Assembly: GCF_008085915.1 (NCBI RefSeq) | Contig: NZ_VSJK01000011.1 | Coordinates: 62,001-126,000 of the forward strand | DNA from: Oceaniovalibus sp. ACAM 378 | GTDB taxonomy: Bacteria > Pseudomonadota > Alphaproteobacteria > Rhodobacterales > Rhodobacteraceae | Direction of reading: 5' to 3' | Length of the DNA stretch: 64,000 bases | Part shown: piece after piece, positions 34,235 to 44,195 of the stretch | Layout of the letters: the number at the start of each line of letters is the position of its first letter | Numbering within the stretch: position 1 is the first letter of the stretch | Position numbers and translations under genes: made by a program | Notes under the pieces: generated by a model | What the model was told of the DNA's origin: nothing | Seen by the model: the letters and a program-made list of their open reading frames with translations, nothing else | The model's database searches: none

Positions 34235-35188
34235 CTAATGTGGTGCGAAGACCGACCAACCGGTGCGGTCAGCCAACATTTCCAACGCCAGTGACGCCAG
34301 TTTTGAATTGCCGACAGCGTTCAGCCCCGGCGACCAACATCCGATTGACGCCCGCCCCGGTGCCACCGCCAGAATACCGCCGCCGACGCCGCTCTTGCCC
34401 GGCAGGCCAACGCGAAAGGCGAATTCGCCGGACCCGTCGTAATGTCCGCAGGTCAGCATCAGGGCATTGATCTGCCGTGCCATGCGCCCGGAGATCACCC
34501 GCGATCCGCCCGGCCTCAGGCAACCGTCAAACGCGAGGAACCGCCCGGCCATGGCAAGCTGGCGCGCGCTCATCACGACGGCGCACTGGTGGTAATAGAC
34601 GCCCAGCGTCATCGCCGGCTCACAGGTCACGTTGCCGAAATCGCGCATGAAATTGGCCAAGGCGGCGTTGCGAAACCCGGTCGCCTCTTCGGACCGGGCC
34701 ACGTTCTCGTCGATAAGAATCTCATCATCGCCCGCCGTATATCGAATGAACTCAAGGATATGGGCGATCGCCTCGCGCGGCTCATAACCTGACAGGATCG
34801 CGTCGGTGACGGCGATGGCGCCGGCATTGATGAAGGGATTACGCGGAATCCCCTGTTCATGCTCAAGCTGGACTATGGAATTGAACGGATCGCCTGACGG
34901 CTCGCGGCCCACACGGGTCCAGAGCGCCTCGCCCATTTGACCCAAGGCCACTGCCAAAGTGAACGCCTTCGACACGCTCTGGATCGAAAACGGCATATCG
35001 GCGTCCCCCGCCGCGATGACCTCGCCCTCGGGGGTGACAATGGCCAGCGCAAACCGGTGCGGATCGATGCAGGCCAGTTCCGGAATATAAGCGGCGACAT
35101 TGCCGCGGTCCTCGCTCGCGGCCATTTCGGCGGCGATTTCGGTGACGATGGTGCGCAGGGCGCTGGTGCTGAGAACAGACTTGGCCAT
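34235..35188 (-). CDS. glsA: Glutaminase A
   Basis: The 317-residue enzyme hydrolyses glutamine to glutamate and ammonia. It has the serine-dependent beta-lactamase-like fold with the catalytic SxxK in [17 protein letters not shown], plus [31 protein letters not shown] and [20 protein letters not shown]. Length is normal for GlsA. It runs convergently toward the soxA gene and is not part of that operon. Confidence 0.93.
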   Translation of the reverse strand: MAKSVLSTSALRTIVTEIAAEMAASEDRGNVAAYIPELACIDPHRFALAIVTPEGEVIAAGDADMPFSIQSVSKAFTLAVALGQMGEALWTRVGREPSGDPFNSIVQLEHEQGIPRNPFINAGAIAVTDAILSGYEPREAIAHILEFIRYTAGDDEILIDENVARSEEATGFRNAALANFMRDFGNVTCEPAMTLGVYYHQCAVVMSARQLAMAGRFLAFDGCLRPGGSRVISGRMARQINALMLTCGHYDGSGEFAFRVGLPGKSGVGGGILAVAPGRASIGCWSPGLNAVGNSKLASLALEMLADRTGWSVFAPH

Positions 35189-35385
35189 GGCGCGTTGCCT
35201 ACCGCAGCGGACGCCGCGCGGCTACAGGTTTCAGCATCGTGCGTTCAGCCCTCGGGCGGCCAAGGGGGGGGCGCATCGGCTTTCGCACAGGCTGCAGTCC
35301 GATCCGGCAAAGGCGGGCTTTTGGCATGGTCCGCCCCTGTCCAATCCATCCTGATCTGGATTAGCCAGAATTTTACCCTCTGAAG

Positions 35386-36048
35386 TTAGTGATGAATAAA
35401 CGGAGCATCGATACCCCAGAGTTGCTCTACCCGAGAATCCCGCCCACACCCTTTGCGGTAAAAATCATACGCACTGCTCTGACTTTTGGGGCCACCGCGC
35501 GTCAGAACAAAACCGTCACCTTTGTAGTAGTTCTGGTGATAGTCTTCGGCCCGGTAGAACGTCCCAGCCTGGAGAAGGGGCGTCACAATGTGTTGGCCCA
35601 ATTCCTGCTGCGCTGCCGCTTTGGCTTCGGTCGCGATCTTCGCCTGTTCCTCGGTGCCCACGAAAATGGCTGTGCGATACGAGTCGCCCCGATCGCAGAA
35701 CTGACCCCCAGCGTCTGTCGGATCAACGCTGCGGAAAAACAGGTCCATTATCTCGCGATAGCTGATCTGGCCTGCGTCGAAGGGGATCATGACAGCTTCA
35801 TAATGTCCGGTGCCGCCTGCCCCAACCTGTTTGTAGGTTGGGCTTTCCGTCGTCCCGCCCGTGTAACCGGAAACCACATCACCCACGCCGGGTACGCCTT
35901 CAAAATCAGACTCCACGCACCAGAAGCATCCGCCAGCAACTATGGCGGTCTGCTCTTGGGCTGATGCGTCCTGCGGGGTCAGCACGGATATCGCACCGGC
36001 ACCTAATATGAGCACCACGACTTTAAGGCGGTTTAGCGCGTGAAACAT
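35386..36048 (-). CDS. msrA: Peptide methionine sulfoxide reductase MsrA, exported
   Basis: The enzyme reduces methionine-S-sulfoxide. The active-site motif GGCFWCVESDFEGVPGV and GYTGGTTESPTYKQVGAG are present, with HYEAVMIPFD and YHQNYYKG. An N-terminal signal peptide (VVVLILGAGAISVLTPQDAS) precedes the catalytic domain, so it is periplasmic. Start 36048 (MFHALNRL) is chosen for GGAGGA six bases upstream. It may repair proteins exposed to oxidants in the periplasm. Confidence 0.92.
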   Translation of the reverse strand: MFHALNRLKVVVLILGAGAISVLTPQDASAQEQTAIVAGGCFWCVESDFEGVPGVGDVVSGYTGGTTESPTYKQVGAGGTGHYEAVMIPFDAGQISYREIMDLFFRSVDPTDAGGQFCDRGDSYRTAIFVGTEEQAKIATEAKAAAQQELGQHIVTPLLQAGTFYRAEDYHQNYYKGDGFVLTRGGPKSQSSAYDFYRKGCGRDSRVEQLWGIDAPFIHH

Positions 36049-36195
36049 GATCTTTCCTCCTGCTACCGGCAGCATGGACTCATATATCGCATGATCAAGC
36101 GACACGCGCATTTGTCACGGCAGTTTGATTGCCATTCCGTAGCGGGCCAGTACAGGCGGTAAGAATTAGTTCCTTTGATGCAGTTGACGATCCGC

Positions 36196-36747
36196 CTAGC
36201 CGAGATTGTCGCGGACGTCGTTCAGATCCGCATCGACCGAAGACGGTGTTTCGATCCATTCCCGCATCGGCTTGCCCGTCACCGGGTCTTGTGACGGGAT
36301 GGGGAGCATCATGATACGCTTTGAAGCTTCGCGGCTTGCCACCTCGTCGATCAGATCCTCACGCATGTTGTCCCAGTCACGGCCGTCAGGATAGCCCCCA
36401 ACGACAAGCACGTCGTCCGAATTGCCGGTCATGGCATGAGAGACGCCAGCCGGCATGACGACCACGTCACCGGCCTCAAGCCGAACCCGCTCCCCGCCCT
36501 GTCCGAACAGGTCAAGTTCCATCCAGCCAGCCGCCACGCCAAGGCATTCATGCGTGGTAGAGTGGAAATGCGCATATCCGTAGATCCCGGGATAGCGCCA
36601 GTTGTTGAGCCAGCCGTTGTCGCGAAACCGCTCTTTCACGGCGTCCTCGCCACCGCCGGGAACCCCGCCCCGGTAGACAAGCAGCGGAAACCTGCTGTTG
36701 GGCAAGAGACCACTGGGCCGAGATGTATATTGTTCGGGGTTCGCCAT
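36196..36747 (-). CDS. Cupin-domain protein
   Basis: The 183-residue protein has a single cupin: YGYAHFHSTTHECLGVAAGW followed by RLEAGDVVVMPAGVSHAM, which match cupin motifs 1 and 2 with the metal-binding His residues. It resembles the YjlB family. GAGAAAC lies upstream of the ATG. Enzymatic activity is unknown. It stands alone, divergent from kdsD. Confidence 0.8.
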   Translation of the reverse strand: MANPEQYTSRPSGLLPNSRFPLLVYRGGVPGGGEDAVKERFRDNGWLNNWRYPGIYGYAHFHSTTHECLGVAAGWMELDLFGQGGERVRLEAGDVVVMPAGVSHAMTGNSDDVLVVGGYPDGRDWDNMREDLIDEVASREASKRIMMLPIPSQDPVTGKPMREWIETPSSVDADLNDVRDNLG

Positions 36748-37141
36748 TATGTTTCTCCTTCGATGGCAGTCGTTCCATGTCCCGGATGCTGCGTGGCGTC
36801 GACGCTTCTGTCAATCGAAGCAAGCCTGTTTCGGCAGGTATGGAATTGTTCAGGCCGTCGATCTGGTGCCGCTTACGTTTCACGGTTCGAGAGGGGTGCG
36901 CCATATCCAGCCACGGCTTGCCGCCTTACCAGTCTAGCCGTTTATCGCACCAAGCCATCCGCAGACTCGCAGGAACCACCGCTACCGCCGAATGCCGCCA
37001 AGCAAAATCGGCGCAGGGGGATTGAGCTCCCATCACAAGCAAGCGCATGCGCACAAGCGATCCCTACCGGCGGGACGATGAAGCGTGCATTTAGCATGCA
37101 TTACCTGTATCACCCGCGCTGTGACAGCTGGGATCAACGCT
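36748..37141. other. Intergenic region between cupin gene and kdsD
   Basis: No gene is supported here. An inverted repeat TGCAT (37086-37090) and ATGCA (37096-37100) with a 5-base spacer lies about 40 bases upstream of the kdsD start and could be a protein-binding site for either gene. Confidence 0.4.
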
Positions 37142-38128
37142 ATGGCACAGTACATCGCATCGAAGCTTGCCGATATCACGGATGCGCACGCGACCGTGGC
37201 GGCGCGCGTTCTGCAAACCGAGGGCGAAGCGCTTCTGTCGCTGTCGCGCTGCCTGCCTGCCGATCTTTCGCGCACCATTGACGCCATTCTGGCGATCAAG
37301 GGCCGTGTCATCCTGTCGGGCATCGGCAAATCCGGCCATGTTGCGCGCAAGATTGCGGCCACGCTTGCCTCGACCGGCACGCCAGCGTTTTTTGTTCATG
37401 CGGCCGAGGCCAGCCACGGCGATCTCGGAATGGTCACTCCCTCGGATATCTGTGTCCTTCTGTCAAACAGCGGCGAAACCCCGGAATTGCGCGATCTGGT
37501 GGCGCATTGCACGCGCTTTGCCATTCCCTTGGTTGGGATGTCGCGCAACCCCGACAGCGCGCTGATGCGGGCGGCAGATTACCGTCTCACCATCCCCGAT
37601 CTGCCCGAAGCCTGCACAATCGGCATGGCCCCGACCACCTCGACCACGGTGATGCTGGGACTGGGGGATGCGCTGGCTGTCGCGTTGATGGAAGCGCGGC
37701 GCTTTCAGGCCGAGGAATTTCGCACGTTTCACCCGGGCGGCCGTCTTGGCGCCCAGCTTGCCCCTGTGCGTCAGGTCATGCACCCGGCCAAAAGCATCCC
37801 GATCGTGGGCGAAACGACGCCAATGGCAGAAACCATCCTGACGATGACGGCGGGAGGGTTCGGCGTGGCTGCGGTCATCGACCCCGCCGGAGACCTGATC
37901 GGCGTCGTATCGGACGGTGACCTTCGGCGGAACCTGATCGACCTGATGGATCGCACCGCCGGTCAAGTTTGTACCCGCACCCCGGTCACTGTGACCCCCG
38001 ACACGCTTGCCGCCGAAGCGCTTGCGGTTCTGAACCGCAACAAGATCGGCGTGCTTATTGTTTGCGAAGGAACCCAGCCTGTGGGCATCCTGCATCTTCA
38101 CGACCTTCTTCGTATCGGCGTTATGTGA
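37142..38128 (+). CDS. kdsD: Arabinose-5-phosphate isomerase (KpsF/GutQ/KdsD family)
   Basis: The enzyme converts ribulose-5-phosphate to arabinose-5-phosphate, the first step to Kdo. The 328-residue protein has an N-terminal SIS domain (GRVILSGIGKSGHVARKIAA, HAAEASHGDLGMVTPSDICV, LLSNSGETPEL) and two C-terminal CBS domains (about 205-325, e.g. GVAAVIDPAGDLIGVVSDGD). The start at 37142 (MAQYIASKLA) is preferred over an upstream in-frame ATG by family alignment. kdsA follows after six bases, so Kdo synthesis is one operon. Confidence 0.92.
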   Translation: MAQYIASKLADITDAHATVAARVLQTEGEALLSLSRCLPADLSRTIDAILAIKGRVILSGIGKSGHVARKIAATLASTGTPAFFVHAAEASHGDLGMVTPSDICVLLSNSGETPELRDLVAHCTRFAIPLVGMSRNPDSALMRAADYRLTIPDLPEACTIGMAPTTSTTVMLGLGDALAVALMEARRFQAEEFRTFHPGGRLGAQLAPVRQVMHPAKSIPIVGETTPMAETILTMTAGGFGVAAVIDPAGDLIGVVSDGDLRRNLIDLMDRTAGQVCTRTPVTVTPDTLAAEALAVLNRNKIGVLIVCEGTQPVGILHLHDLLRIGVM

Positions 38129-38134
38129 GGCCCA

Positions 38135-38965
38135 ATGACACAACAGATCGTCCAGATCGCCAAGATCTCCATCGGGGGAGCGCACCCGGTCGCGCTGATC
38201 TCCGGCCCCTGCCAGCTGGAAAGCCATGCTCATGCTCGCATGATCTGCGAACACCTGCTTGAGGCCTGCGCGCCAACAGGTACGGGCCTGATTTTCAAAG
38301 CCAGTTACGACAAAGCCAATCGCTCCAGCCTTGGCACCAACCGGGGTCTGGGCATGGAGAAGGGGTTGCAGATCCTGTCCGACATCCGTTCGGAGTATGG
38401 CGTGCCCGTTCTGACCGACGTTCACGAACCCTTGCATTGCGCCGAAGCGGCGAAGGCTGTGGATGTGCTTCAGATTCCTGCGTTTATGTGCCGCCAGACC
38501 GATCTTCTGCTGGCTGCGGGGGAAACCGGGCTCGCTGTGAACATCAAAAAGGGCCAGTTTCTGGCACCATGGGACATGCGCCATGCGGCCGACAAAGTGG
38601 CGAGCACTGGAAACACCCGCATCCTTTTGTGTGAACGCGGCACGTCCTTTGGCTATAATGCGCTGGTGAATGATTTTCGCGGTCTGCCGATCATGGCGGA
38701 AACAGGCTGGCCGGTGGTGTTCGATGCCACCCATTCGGTTCAGCAGCCTGGCGGGTTGGGTGGAAGTTCGGGCGGGCAACGGCGGTTCGCGCCCGTACTT
38801 GCGCGCGCGGCTTGCGCGGTGGGGGTCTCTGCGCTTTTCATCGAAACGCACGAAGACCCGGACAATGCTCCCAGCGACGGACCGAACATGATCCCGCTGA
38901 CCGAGATGCGCGCCCTGATTGGGCAGCTTTGCGCTTTTGACAAACTGGCGAAGGAGGCGGAGTGA
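38135..38965 (+). CDS. kdsA: Kdo-8-phosphate synthase KdsA
   Basis: KdsA condenses arabinose-5-phosphate with phosphoenolpyruvate. The 276-residue protein has ALISGPCQLESHAHARMICE, FKASYDKANRSSLGTNRGLG, VPVLTDVHEPLHCAEAAKAV, DVLQIPAFMCRQTDLLLAAG and VNIKKGQFLAPWDM, all KdsA signatures. It is followed by kdsB with overlap at the stop codon. Confidence 0.94.
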   Translation: MTQQIVQIAKISIGGAHPVALISGPCQLESHAHARMICEHLLEACAPTGTGLIFKASYDKANRSSLGTNRGLGMEKGLQILSDIRSEYGVPVLTDVHEPLHCAEAAKAVDVLQIPAFMCRQTDLLLAAGETGLAVNIKKGQFLAPWDMRHAADKVASTGNTRILLCERGTSFGYNALVNDFRGLPIMAETGWPVVFDATHSVQQPGGLGGSSGGQRRFAPVLARAACAVGVSALFIETHEDPDNAPSDGPNMIPLTEMRALIGQLCAFDKLAKEAE

Positions 38966-39768
38966 TGGAGGCCTGCATCATCATTCCGGCGCGCTATGCC
39001 AGCGCGCGCTATCCCGGCAAACCGCTTGCGGTGTTGCGCGGAGCCAGTGGCACGCCACGCACGTTGATCGAACGCAGCGTCATGGCGGCCCGCGCCGCGT
39101 CGCAGGATTCCCTCCCCGTTTTTGTCGCAACCGACGACGACCGTATCGCAACTGAGGCCCGGCGCATCGGCGCGGAGGTCATCCCAACGTCAGAGACCTG
39201 CCGGAACGGCACGGAACGCGTCGCCGAAGCCGTGGTTCGCGCTGGAATTACCTCGGATATCGTAATCAACCTGCAAGGTGATGCGCCGCTGACCCCGCCG
39301 CATTTCGTAACCGCGCTGATCGAGGCGATGCGCGCGGACCCAACCTGTTTGATGGCCACTCCCTGTCTGCGGTGCGACGCCGAGACGGTGGAGAACCTTC
39401 TGGCTGACCGGCGGGCGGGCCGCGTCGGGGCGACGACCGTCGTGAGCGATCGTGAGGGCCGGGCGTTGTACTTTTCCAAAGAGGTACTGCCGTTTACGAA
39501 CGGACAGGGCGCGGTCGACGGGGTTGTTCCGGTATTTCACCATGTGGGGCTTTACGCCTATCGCCGTGCTGCACTGGCCGACTATGCAACTTGGGCACCG
39601 GGGCCACTTGAAAAACTGGAAGGGCTGGAACAATTGCGTTTCCTTGAAAACGGCCACCCCATCCGCATGGTCGAGGTTGCCGCCCCCGGGGCCGTCTTCT
39701 GGGAACTAAACAACCCCACCGACATTCCGCTGATTGAAGAGTATCTCGCGCGGATCGGGCAAGACTGA
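38965..39768 (+). CDS. kdsB: CMP-Kdo synthetase KdsB
   Basis: KdsB activates Kdo to CMP-Kdo. The 267-residue protein has the nucleotide-binding start ACIIIPARYASARYPGKPLA, FVATDDDRIATEARRIGAEV, NGTERVAEAV, the metal site INLQGDAPLTPP and HHVGLYAYRRAALADY. The ATG at 38965 shares a base with the kdsA stop; a GTG at 38962 is the alternative. Confidence 0.93.
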   Translation: MEACIIIPARYASARYPGKPLAVLRGASGTPRTLIERSVMAARAASQDSLPVFVATDDDRIATEARRIGAEVIPTSETCRNGTERVAEAVVRAGITSDIVINLQGDAPLTPPHFVTALIEAMRADPTCLMATPCLRCDAETVENLLADRRAGRVGATTVVSDREGRALYFSKEVLPFTNGQGAVDGVVPVFHHVGLYAYRRAALADYATWAPGPLEKLEGLEQLRFLENGHPIRMVEVAAPGAVFWELNNPTDIPLIEEYLARIGQD

Positions 39769-40012
39769 ACCTGTCCCCATACGCACGGAGTTGAAGGTGA
39801 CCGTGTCTTAATATCTCGCGATGCGAGGGAGTGGATTGCCCGGCGATTTGTCATAGGGATCGAAGTTCGAGCGAAACGGTGAGAATCGCTTACCATCGAC
39901 CGGAACCAAGCTGCACAGGCCCATTCCTGCGCCGCCAATACCTGTTTAACTTGGCGACTGGGGCTCTGTGGGGTCACTTTGAAAGCCCATGCGCTTCTTT
40001 TAAGCGTCCTTT

Positions 40013-41335
40013 ATGTTAGGAATCGGTTTGAGCATTCCACTGTCGATTTATCTGACAGCAACCAATCTTGTCGCACCGCTTTGGCGTATTTCCCTGCGCC
40101 GGCGCGCTCGCCGCGGTAAAGAAGACCCTGACCGTTTGAATGAAAGATTGGGACGAGCGTCTAAAGCGCGCCCGTCGGGACCGATGATTTGGTTTCATGC
40201 GTTGGGAATCGGCGAAGCCATGGCGGTTCTGTCGCTGATCGAGGCTTTGCGGCAAGAAAGGCCGGAGCTTTCCTTCCTCCTGACCACCAACACCCGCACC
40301 GGTGCAGATGGTCTGGCGCGCATCGGTTTGCCGATGGGTGTTATCCATCAGTATGCGCCAATCGACAGCAAGGCGGCCGTCACTGCGTTTCTGGATCATT
40401 GGCGTCCCGATGCCTTTGTGTTGGCCGAGTTAGACCTGTGGCCGCGGATGCTGCATGCTCTGGCCTCACGAGCGGTGCCGATGGCCATGGTAAACGCCCG
40501 CCTGACCGACAGGCGATTTAAGGGAAGGATGCGCTTGCGCGGGCTTTTCGCACCGTTGTTCCCGTTGTTTCGCACAATTCTGGTGCAGGATCAGATCTCG
40601 GCTACACGGATGGTATGTCTTGGCGCACACGAAGATCAAGTCACAGTAGCGGGCCTTTTGAAAGCTGCCGCCGATCCTTTGCCAGCCGATGAGACCACGT
40701 TGGCGGCTCTTCGCCACGCAATCGGAGCACGGCCTGTCTGGCTTGCCGCCGCGACCGAAGAACGCGAGCATGAGCCAGTCCTGCGCGCCCACGCCTTGGC
40801 GCGCAATGCGATCCCTGACCTTCTTCTGGTCCTCGCACCCCGGCAGCTGACCGCTGCTGATAGCGCCGCCCGCGCCATTGAAACTGCCTTCGACTCAACG
40901 CTGTCCCGGCGCAGCCTTGGGGAACTTCCCGGTGCGAAAGACGCGGTTTTCCTGGCGGATAGTATAGGTGAGATGGGGCTTTGGTATCGTGTGGCGCCTA
41001 TATCGTTTGTCGGCCATTCACTGAATGTGCCGGGCGACCCACCCTTGCCGGGCAAAAACCCTTTTGAGGCGGCTCTTTTGCGCTCGGTCGTGCTACACGG
41101 TCCCTCAACCGGTGATTTTGCCGAAAGTTACTCCGCTTTGGTGGAAGCAGGGGCTTCGGTGCCAATAGAGGACGAGGCTGACCTTGCCCGCGAGGTGGTG
41201 CGCCTGCATTCGAATGAGCTTGAATGTACAAACCGGAATGATGCCGCCGAAAAGGTGATTGGTTCGGCGCGCGCGGCGTTGCCTGTTACACTTGAAGCAA
41301 TTCTCAAACTGATGCGTCTCAAGGCAAAGTCTTAA
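40013..41335 (+). CDS. waaA: Kdo transferase WaaA
   Basis: WaaA (KdtA) transfers Kdo from CMP-Kdo to lipid A precursor. The 440-residue protein has IWFHALGIGEAMAVLSLIEA, LLTTNTRTGADGLA, the ELDLWPRMLHAL acidic motif, AMVNARLTDRRFKGRMRLRG and the C-terminal FVGHSLNVPGDPPLPGKNPF. Family members often read E-x-E-x-W-P; here the second acidic residue is Asp (AELDLWP). No clear ribosome site is seen before the ATG. It follows kdsB after 244 bases with no other gene. Confidence 0.9.
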   Translation: MLGIGLSIPLSIYLTATNLVAPLWRISLRRRARRGKEDPDRLNERLGRASKARPSGPMIWFHALGIGEAMAVLSLIEALRQERPELSFLLTTNTRTGADGLARIGLPMGVIHQYAPIDSKAAVTAFLDHWRPDAFVLAELDLWPRMLHALASRAVPMAMVNARLTDRRFKGRMRLRGLFAPLFPLFRTILVQDQISATRMVCLGAHEDQVTVAGLLKAAADPLPADETTLAALRHAIGARPVWLAAATEEREHEPVLRAHALARNAIPDLLLVLAPRQLTAADSAARAIETAFDSTLSRRSLGELPGAKDAVFLADSIGEMGLWYRVAPISFVGHSLNVPGDPPLPGKNPFEAALLRSVVLHGPSTGDFAESYSALVEAGASVPIEDEADLAREVVRLHSNELECTNRNDAAEKVIGSARAALPVTLEAILKLMRLKAKS

Positions 41336-41367
41336 CGAGGGGCAGTTCTGCGTGAAAAATCAGCCCT

Positions 41368-42255
41368 TCACCTTTTACGCGTCGCGGCCCCTGCCACAAC
41401 CTGCGCCAACGCCCGCCAACGCGCCGCTCCGGATTGACGGACGGCGATAGCTAACGCGCCTTTGACGTCTCCTGCTCGGGCGCGATACTTCGCCACGCGG
41501 GCGGAAAATATCCCGCACTCCACAGGATGATTTGCCAATAGGATGGCATGTTTCTCCAAGATACTTTGCCAAGCCGCCGCGCGTTCTGCGGCGCGCGTGC
41601 TTGTAGTGGTACTGGGCCGGTCCGTCGCCCCCTGCGCTGAGCGAGCCGCCTCCAGCTTCACCCCGCTCTGCGGCTCGTACCACGGCATTAGATCCGCTCC
41701 GGCGAGAGTCAGGCAAAAATCGGTGTCTTCATTGATGCGCAGTTCTTCATCGAGACCACCAAGACGACGAAACACCCCGCGTTCAATCCAGAAACCGGTG
41801 CCAAGACCCGCAAGTCGCTGCCGCAACGGCACATCTGGTCCAAGCCTGCTCGGGTGTTCGGGCAGACCATGATAAGCGCGGCTATCGCGTGCGCGAGAGA
41901 ACCCCCAGACAGTCTTGCAGGCGCCGGACTGTAGCTGCGCCAGAATACGCTGAATGTAATCCGGCTCCATCAGATCGTCATCGTCGAGAAAGAACAAAAG
42001 TTCGGATTGCGCCTGCGCCGCGCCGTAGTTGCGTGCGGCTGAGGGGCCTTTGGGGCCGGGATTTATTTCGACACGCAGGGCCGAAAAAGAACAACCGGCC
42101 AAAGCCTGCCACACGGGGAATTCATCGCCGTCATCCACAACCAAGACGGTCCCAGACCGCTCCGCCATCGCCAGCGCCGCAAGTGCCGAGGCCACAGATT
42201 GCCGGATGCTTTCCGGCCTGTCTCGACTGGGGATGATGACGGTGCATTCCATCAA
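41368..42255 (-). CDS. Glycosyltransferase family 2
   Basis: The 295-residue protein has a GT-A fold: N-terminal CTVIIPSRDRPESIRQSVAS, VLVVDDGDE, GPSAARNYGAAQAQSELLFF and the metal-binding LDDDDLMEPDYIQRIL, then RRLGGLDEELRINEDTDFCL. It probably adds a sugar to surface polysaccharide, as neighbours make Kdo and carry other transferases. It runs convergently to waaA. Donor and acceptor are unknown. Confidence 0.85.
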   Translation of the reverse strand: MMECTVIIPSRDRPESIRQSVASALAALAMAERSGTVLVVDDGDEFPVWQALAGCSFSALRVEINPGPKGPSAARNYGAAQAQSELLFFLDDDDLMEPDYIQRILAQLQSGACKTVWGFSRARDSRAYHGLPEHPSRLGPDVPLRQRLAGLGTGFWIERGVFRRLGGLDEELRINEDTDFCLTLAGADLMPWYEPQSGVKLEAARSAQGATDRPSTTTSTRAAERAAAWQSILEKHAILLANHPVECGIFSARVAKYRARAGDVKGALAIAVRQSGAARWRALAQVVAGAATRKR

Positions 42256-42577
42256 ACGGGTGCCTTCCTGAAGAAGTTAGACTATCAATCGGATGTTCTG
42301 GGCCCATGTCCCACAGTTGGCTGGAAAAAGCTAGAAGACGAACTTGAGCGCCCCGTTGCTCCGCTCCTCTTCAGTGTCGGTCAAAAGCTTGCCCATGATC
42401 GATGGAAGTATAGACGCCGCTCTCGGAACTGTTTCATCTAATCCGTAACCGAGGCCGTGAGCATTGCTCGATTTTTCCCGGCATGCGAATGTTGGCGACA
42501 GCGCGATCTGGGTGCACTGGAGCAAGACTACTCCGAGGCCGGAACCTTAATGCTAGCAGTTTCAAAAGGAAGTCACC
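42256..42577. other. Divergent intergenic region
   Basis: No gene is supported in this region between two divergent glycosyltransferase-type genes. Composition changes from GC-rich to AT-rich toward the right, suggesting a junction of acquired DNA near 42500. Confidence 0.4.
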
Positions 42578-43294
42578 TTGAAAGATTCAATCGTACTTAG
42601 CCCGTACATGTCAAATATTTCACCACGTATTCTCTCTGCGCAGAGACGGGTCTTTGATGCTTTTGAAGTGCCACTTGAGCAGGTTAAAATAGATGGTCAG
42701 CATCATGGTCACTGGATGACAGAAACGGCTCGCTCTGCCCAAGATGAGATAATAGTATTCTGTGACATTGATGCCTTTCCCCTGAATCGAAACGCATATG
42801 ATAAAGCGGTCAAATCTGCCCGCGACGGTAAGTTGTTTGGTCTTGCACAGGTCGCAAATCACTTGCGCCCAGCAGACATTTACGCAGGTCCGATGTTTAT
42901 GTCGTTTTCCAAGGAGATGTATAGAGAAATCGGGGAGCCTACGTTAGAACATGACGAAAAAAATGACCCTGCCCAGAACTTGACGGATGTCGCGGTGGCA
43001 AATGGTAAAAACATTGATTTATGCTACCCTACGGCGGCTATTTACCCTAAGTGGCCTTTGGCTGACAGGGGCGTATTCGGAATTGGTACTTTTTATGGAG
43101 AGCGTGAGTTTTTTCATCTATTTCAATCACGCGTACCTACGAATATCAATCTGCTCACTGCTGTGGCGGATGATGTATCGCAACGGAGATCACTTGATTT
43201 TTTAAAATATCTTGACATTATAAATTCCGCTCAGGGCAACCCTCGTCTATTTAATAAAATGCTTGGAATGCTCGGGATCTCCAAAACACATTAG
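42578..43294 (+). CDS. Glycosyltransferase-like protein, AT-rich, probably acquired
   Basis: The 238-residue protein has a DxD-type motif in EIIVFCDIDAFPLNRNAYDK and conserved-looking GKLFGLAQVANHLRPADIYA, GPMFMSFSKEMYREIG and a C-terminal FLKYLDIINSAQGN segment. The DID motif is like that of GT-A glycosyltransferases, but I do not recognise the exact family. The start is TTG with AAAGGA eight bases upstream. The coding sequence is clearly more AT-rich than its neighbours, with codons such as ATA, TTA and AAT, which points to horizontal transfer. Confidence 0.7.
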   Translation: MKDSIVLSPYMSNISPRILSAQRRVFDAFEVPLEQVKIDGQHHGHWMTETARSAQDEIIVFCDIDAFPLNRNAYDKAVKSARDGKLFGLAQVANHLRPADIYAGPMFMSFSKEMYREIGEPTLEHDEKNDPAQNLTDVAVANGKNIDLCYPTAAIYPKWPLADRGVFGIGTFYGEREFFHLFQSRVPTNINLLTAVADDVSQRRSLDFLKYLDIINSAQGNPRLFNKMLGMLGISKTH

Positions 43295-43454
43295 ATAGCT
43301 TGTTGAGGAAGTATCAGGCCTTCGGACTCAGCAGGATGCTTTATACCTAAAACATTTAGTGTTTGGGAAAGTCACTTAAAGATATTTATAAAGCAGGCGG
43401 CGTATCGTTCCAAATGAATGCTACATTGCGGCCGGGCTCGATGGCCACGAAACA

Positions 43455-44195
43455 TCAGCTGATCCGGGTCGAGCATCGCTTGATGAACCAGCGCCGCCAA
43501 TGTGCGCCGCTGGTCCAGCGTTGCCTCGCTCGTTCCAGGCTGCCCCGGTGCCGGGGCATCTGGCTGCGCACGGCGTTCAGGTGCGAACCACCGGTCATCG
43601 GATCAGGATGATCAACGATGCGTGGAGCCATCGCCACCGCCCCGAGCGCGACTATATCTCCTGGCCAATCGGCAGGGCTGCGAACCGGGCTGGCCGCTTT
43701 CAATAGTGTCTGTGCTGCATCGGCGGAAATTGAATAGGCCGTCGTCAGGCAAGATGGGAGTGTAAGCCGTCGCATCCCCACGCCTGGCATGAGTTCAGAG
43801 GCCGAGCCTGCAACCCGCGCATGAGAGTGATCCAGCATCATCAGCGCGGCACGTTCATAGAGCTTGTGCTCAATGAAAAAAGCAAATTGTGCGCCAACGA
43901 TCGCATCATCTTCCAACACCACGGCACCGGGCAGAGCGCGTATGCCGATCTGGCGGTAGATCTCACGATGTGAAAGCGCGCAGGCGAACTCACCGTCTGT
44001 CAGATCGCGCCCGATTTCGCGACTGGCAGAAATGCGGTCAATCTCGCCATGCCAGCGGTCCGGAAGGCCTGTGCGCCCGTCGATCCCAGGGAACACTTCA
44101 TAGCTTACTCCCATACCCGCAAGGGCCTGCAGCAGGGGCGCGCGGCGCACTTCCTCGCCAGGAAGAGATAGTACAAAAACCGGCCAGGATTTCAT
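43455..44195 (-). CDS. Glycosyltransferase family 25
   Basis: The 246-residue protein has the LPS-type GT25 start WPVFVLSLPGEEVRRAPLLQ, YEVFPGIDGRTGLPDRW, the conserved LTDGEFACALSHREIYRQIG and the VVLEDDAIVGAQF acidic motif. GT25 enzymes add galactose or glucose to lipooligosaccharide. The C-terminal part is basic. Together with the other transferases it belongs to a surface-sugar locus. Confidence 0.85.
   Translation of the reverse strand: MKSWPVFVLSLPGEEVRRAPLLQALAGMGVSYEVFPGIDGRTGLPDRWHGEIDRISASREIGRDLTDGEFACALSHREIYRQIGIRALPGAVVLEDDAIVGAQFAFFIEHKLYERAALMMLDHSHARVAGSASELMPGVGMRRLTLPSCLTTAYSISADAAQTLLKAASPVRSPADWPGDIVALGAVAMAPRIVDHPDPMTGGSHLNAVRSQMPRHRGSLERARQRWTSGAHWRRWFIKRCSTRIS

Noticed and set aside
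37463-38851. A 462-residue open frame on the minus strand
   Set aside because: It is antisense to kdsD and kdsA, both unambiguous, and has low-complexity shadow composition.
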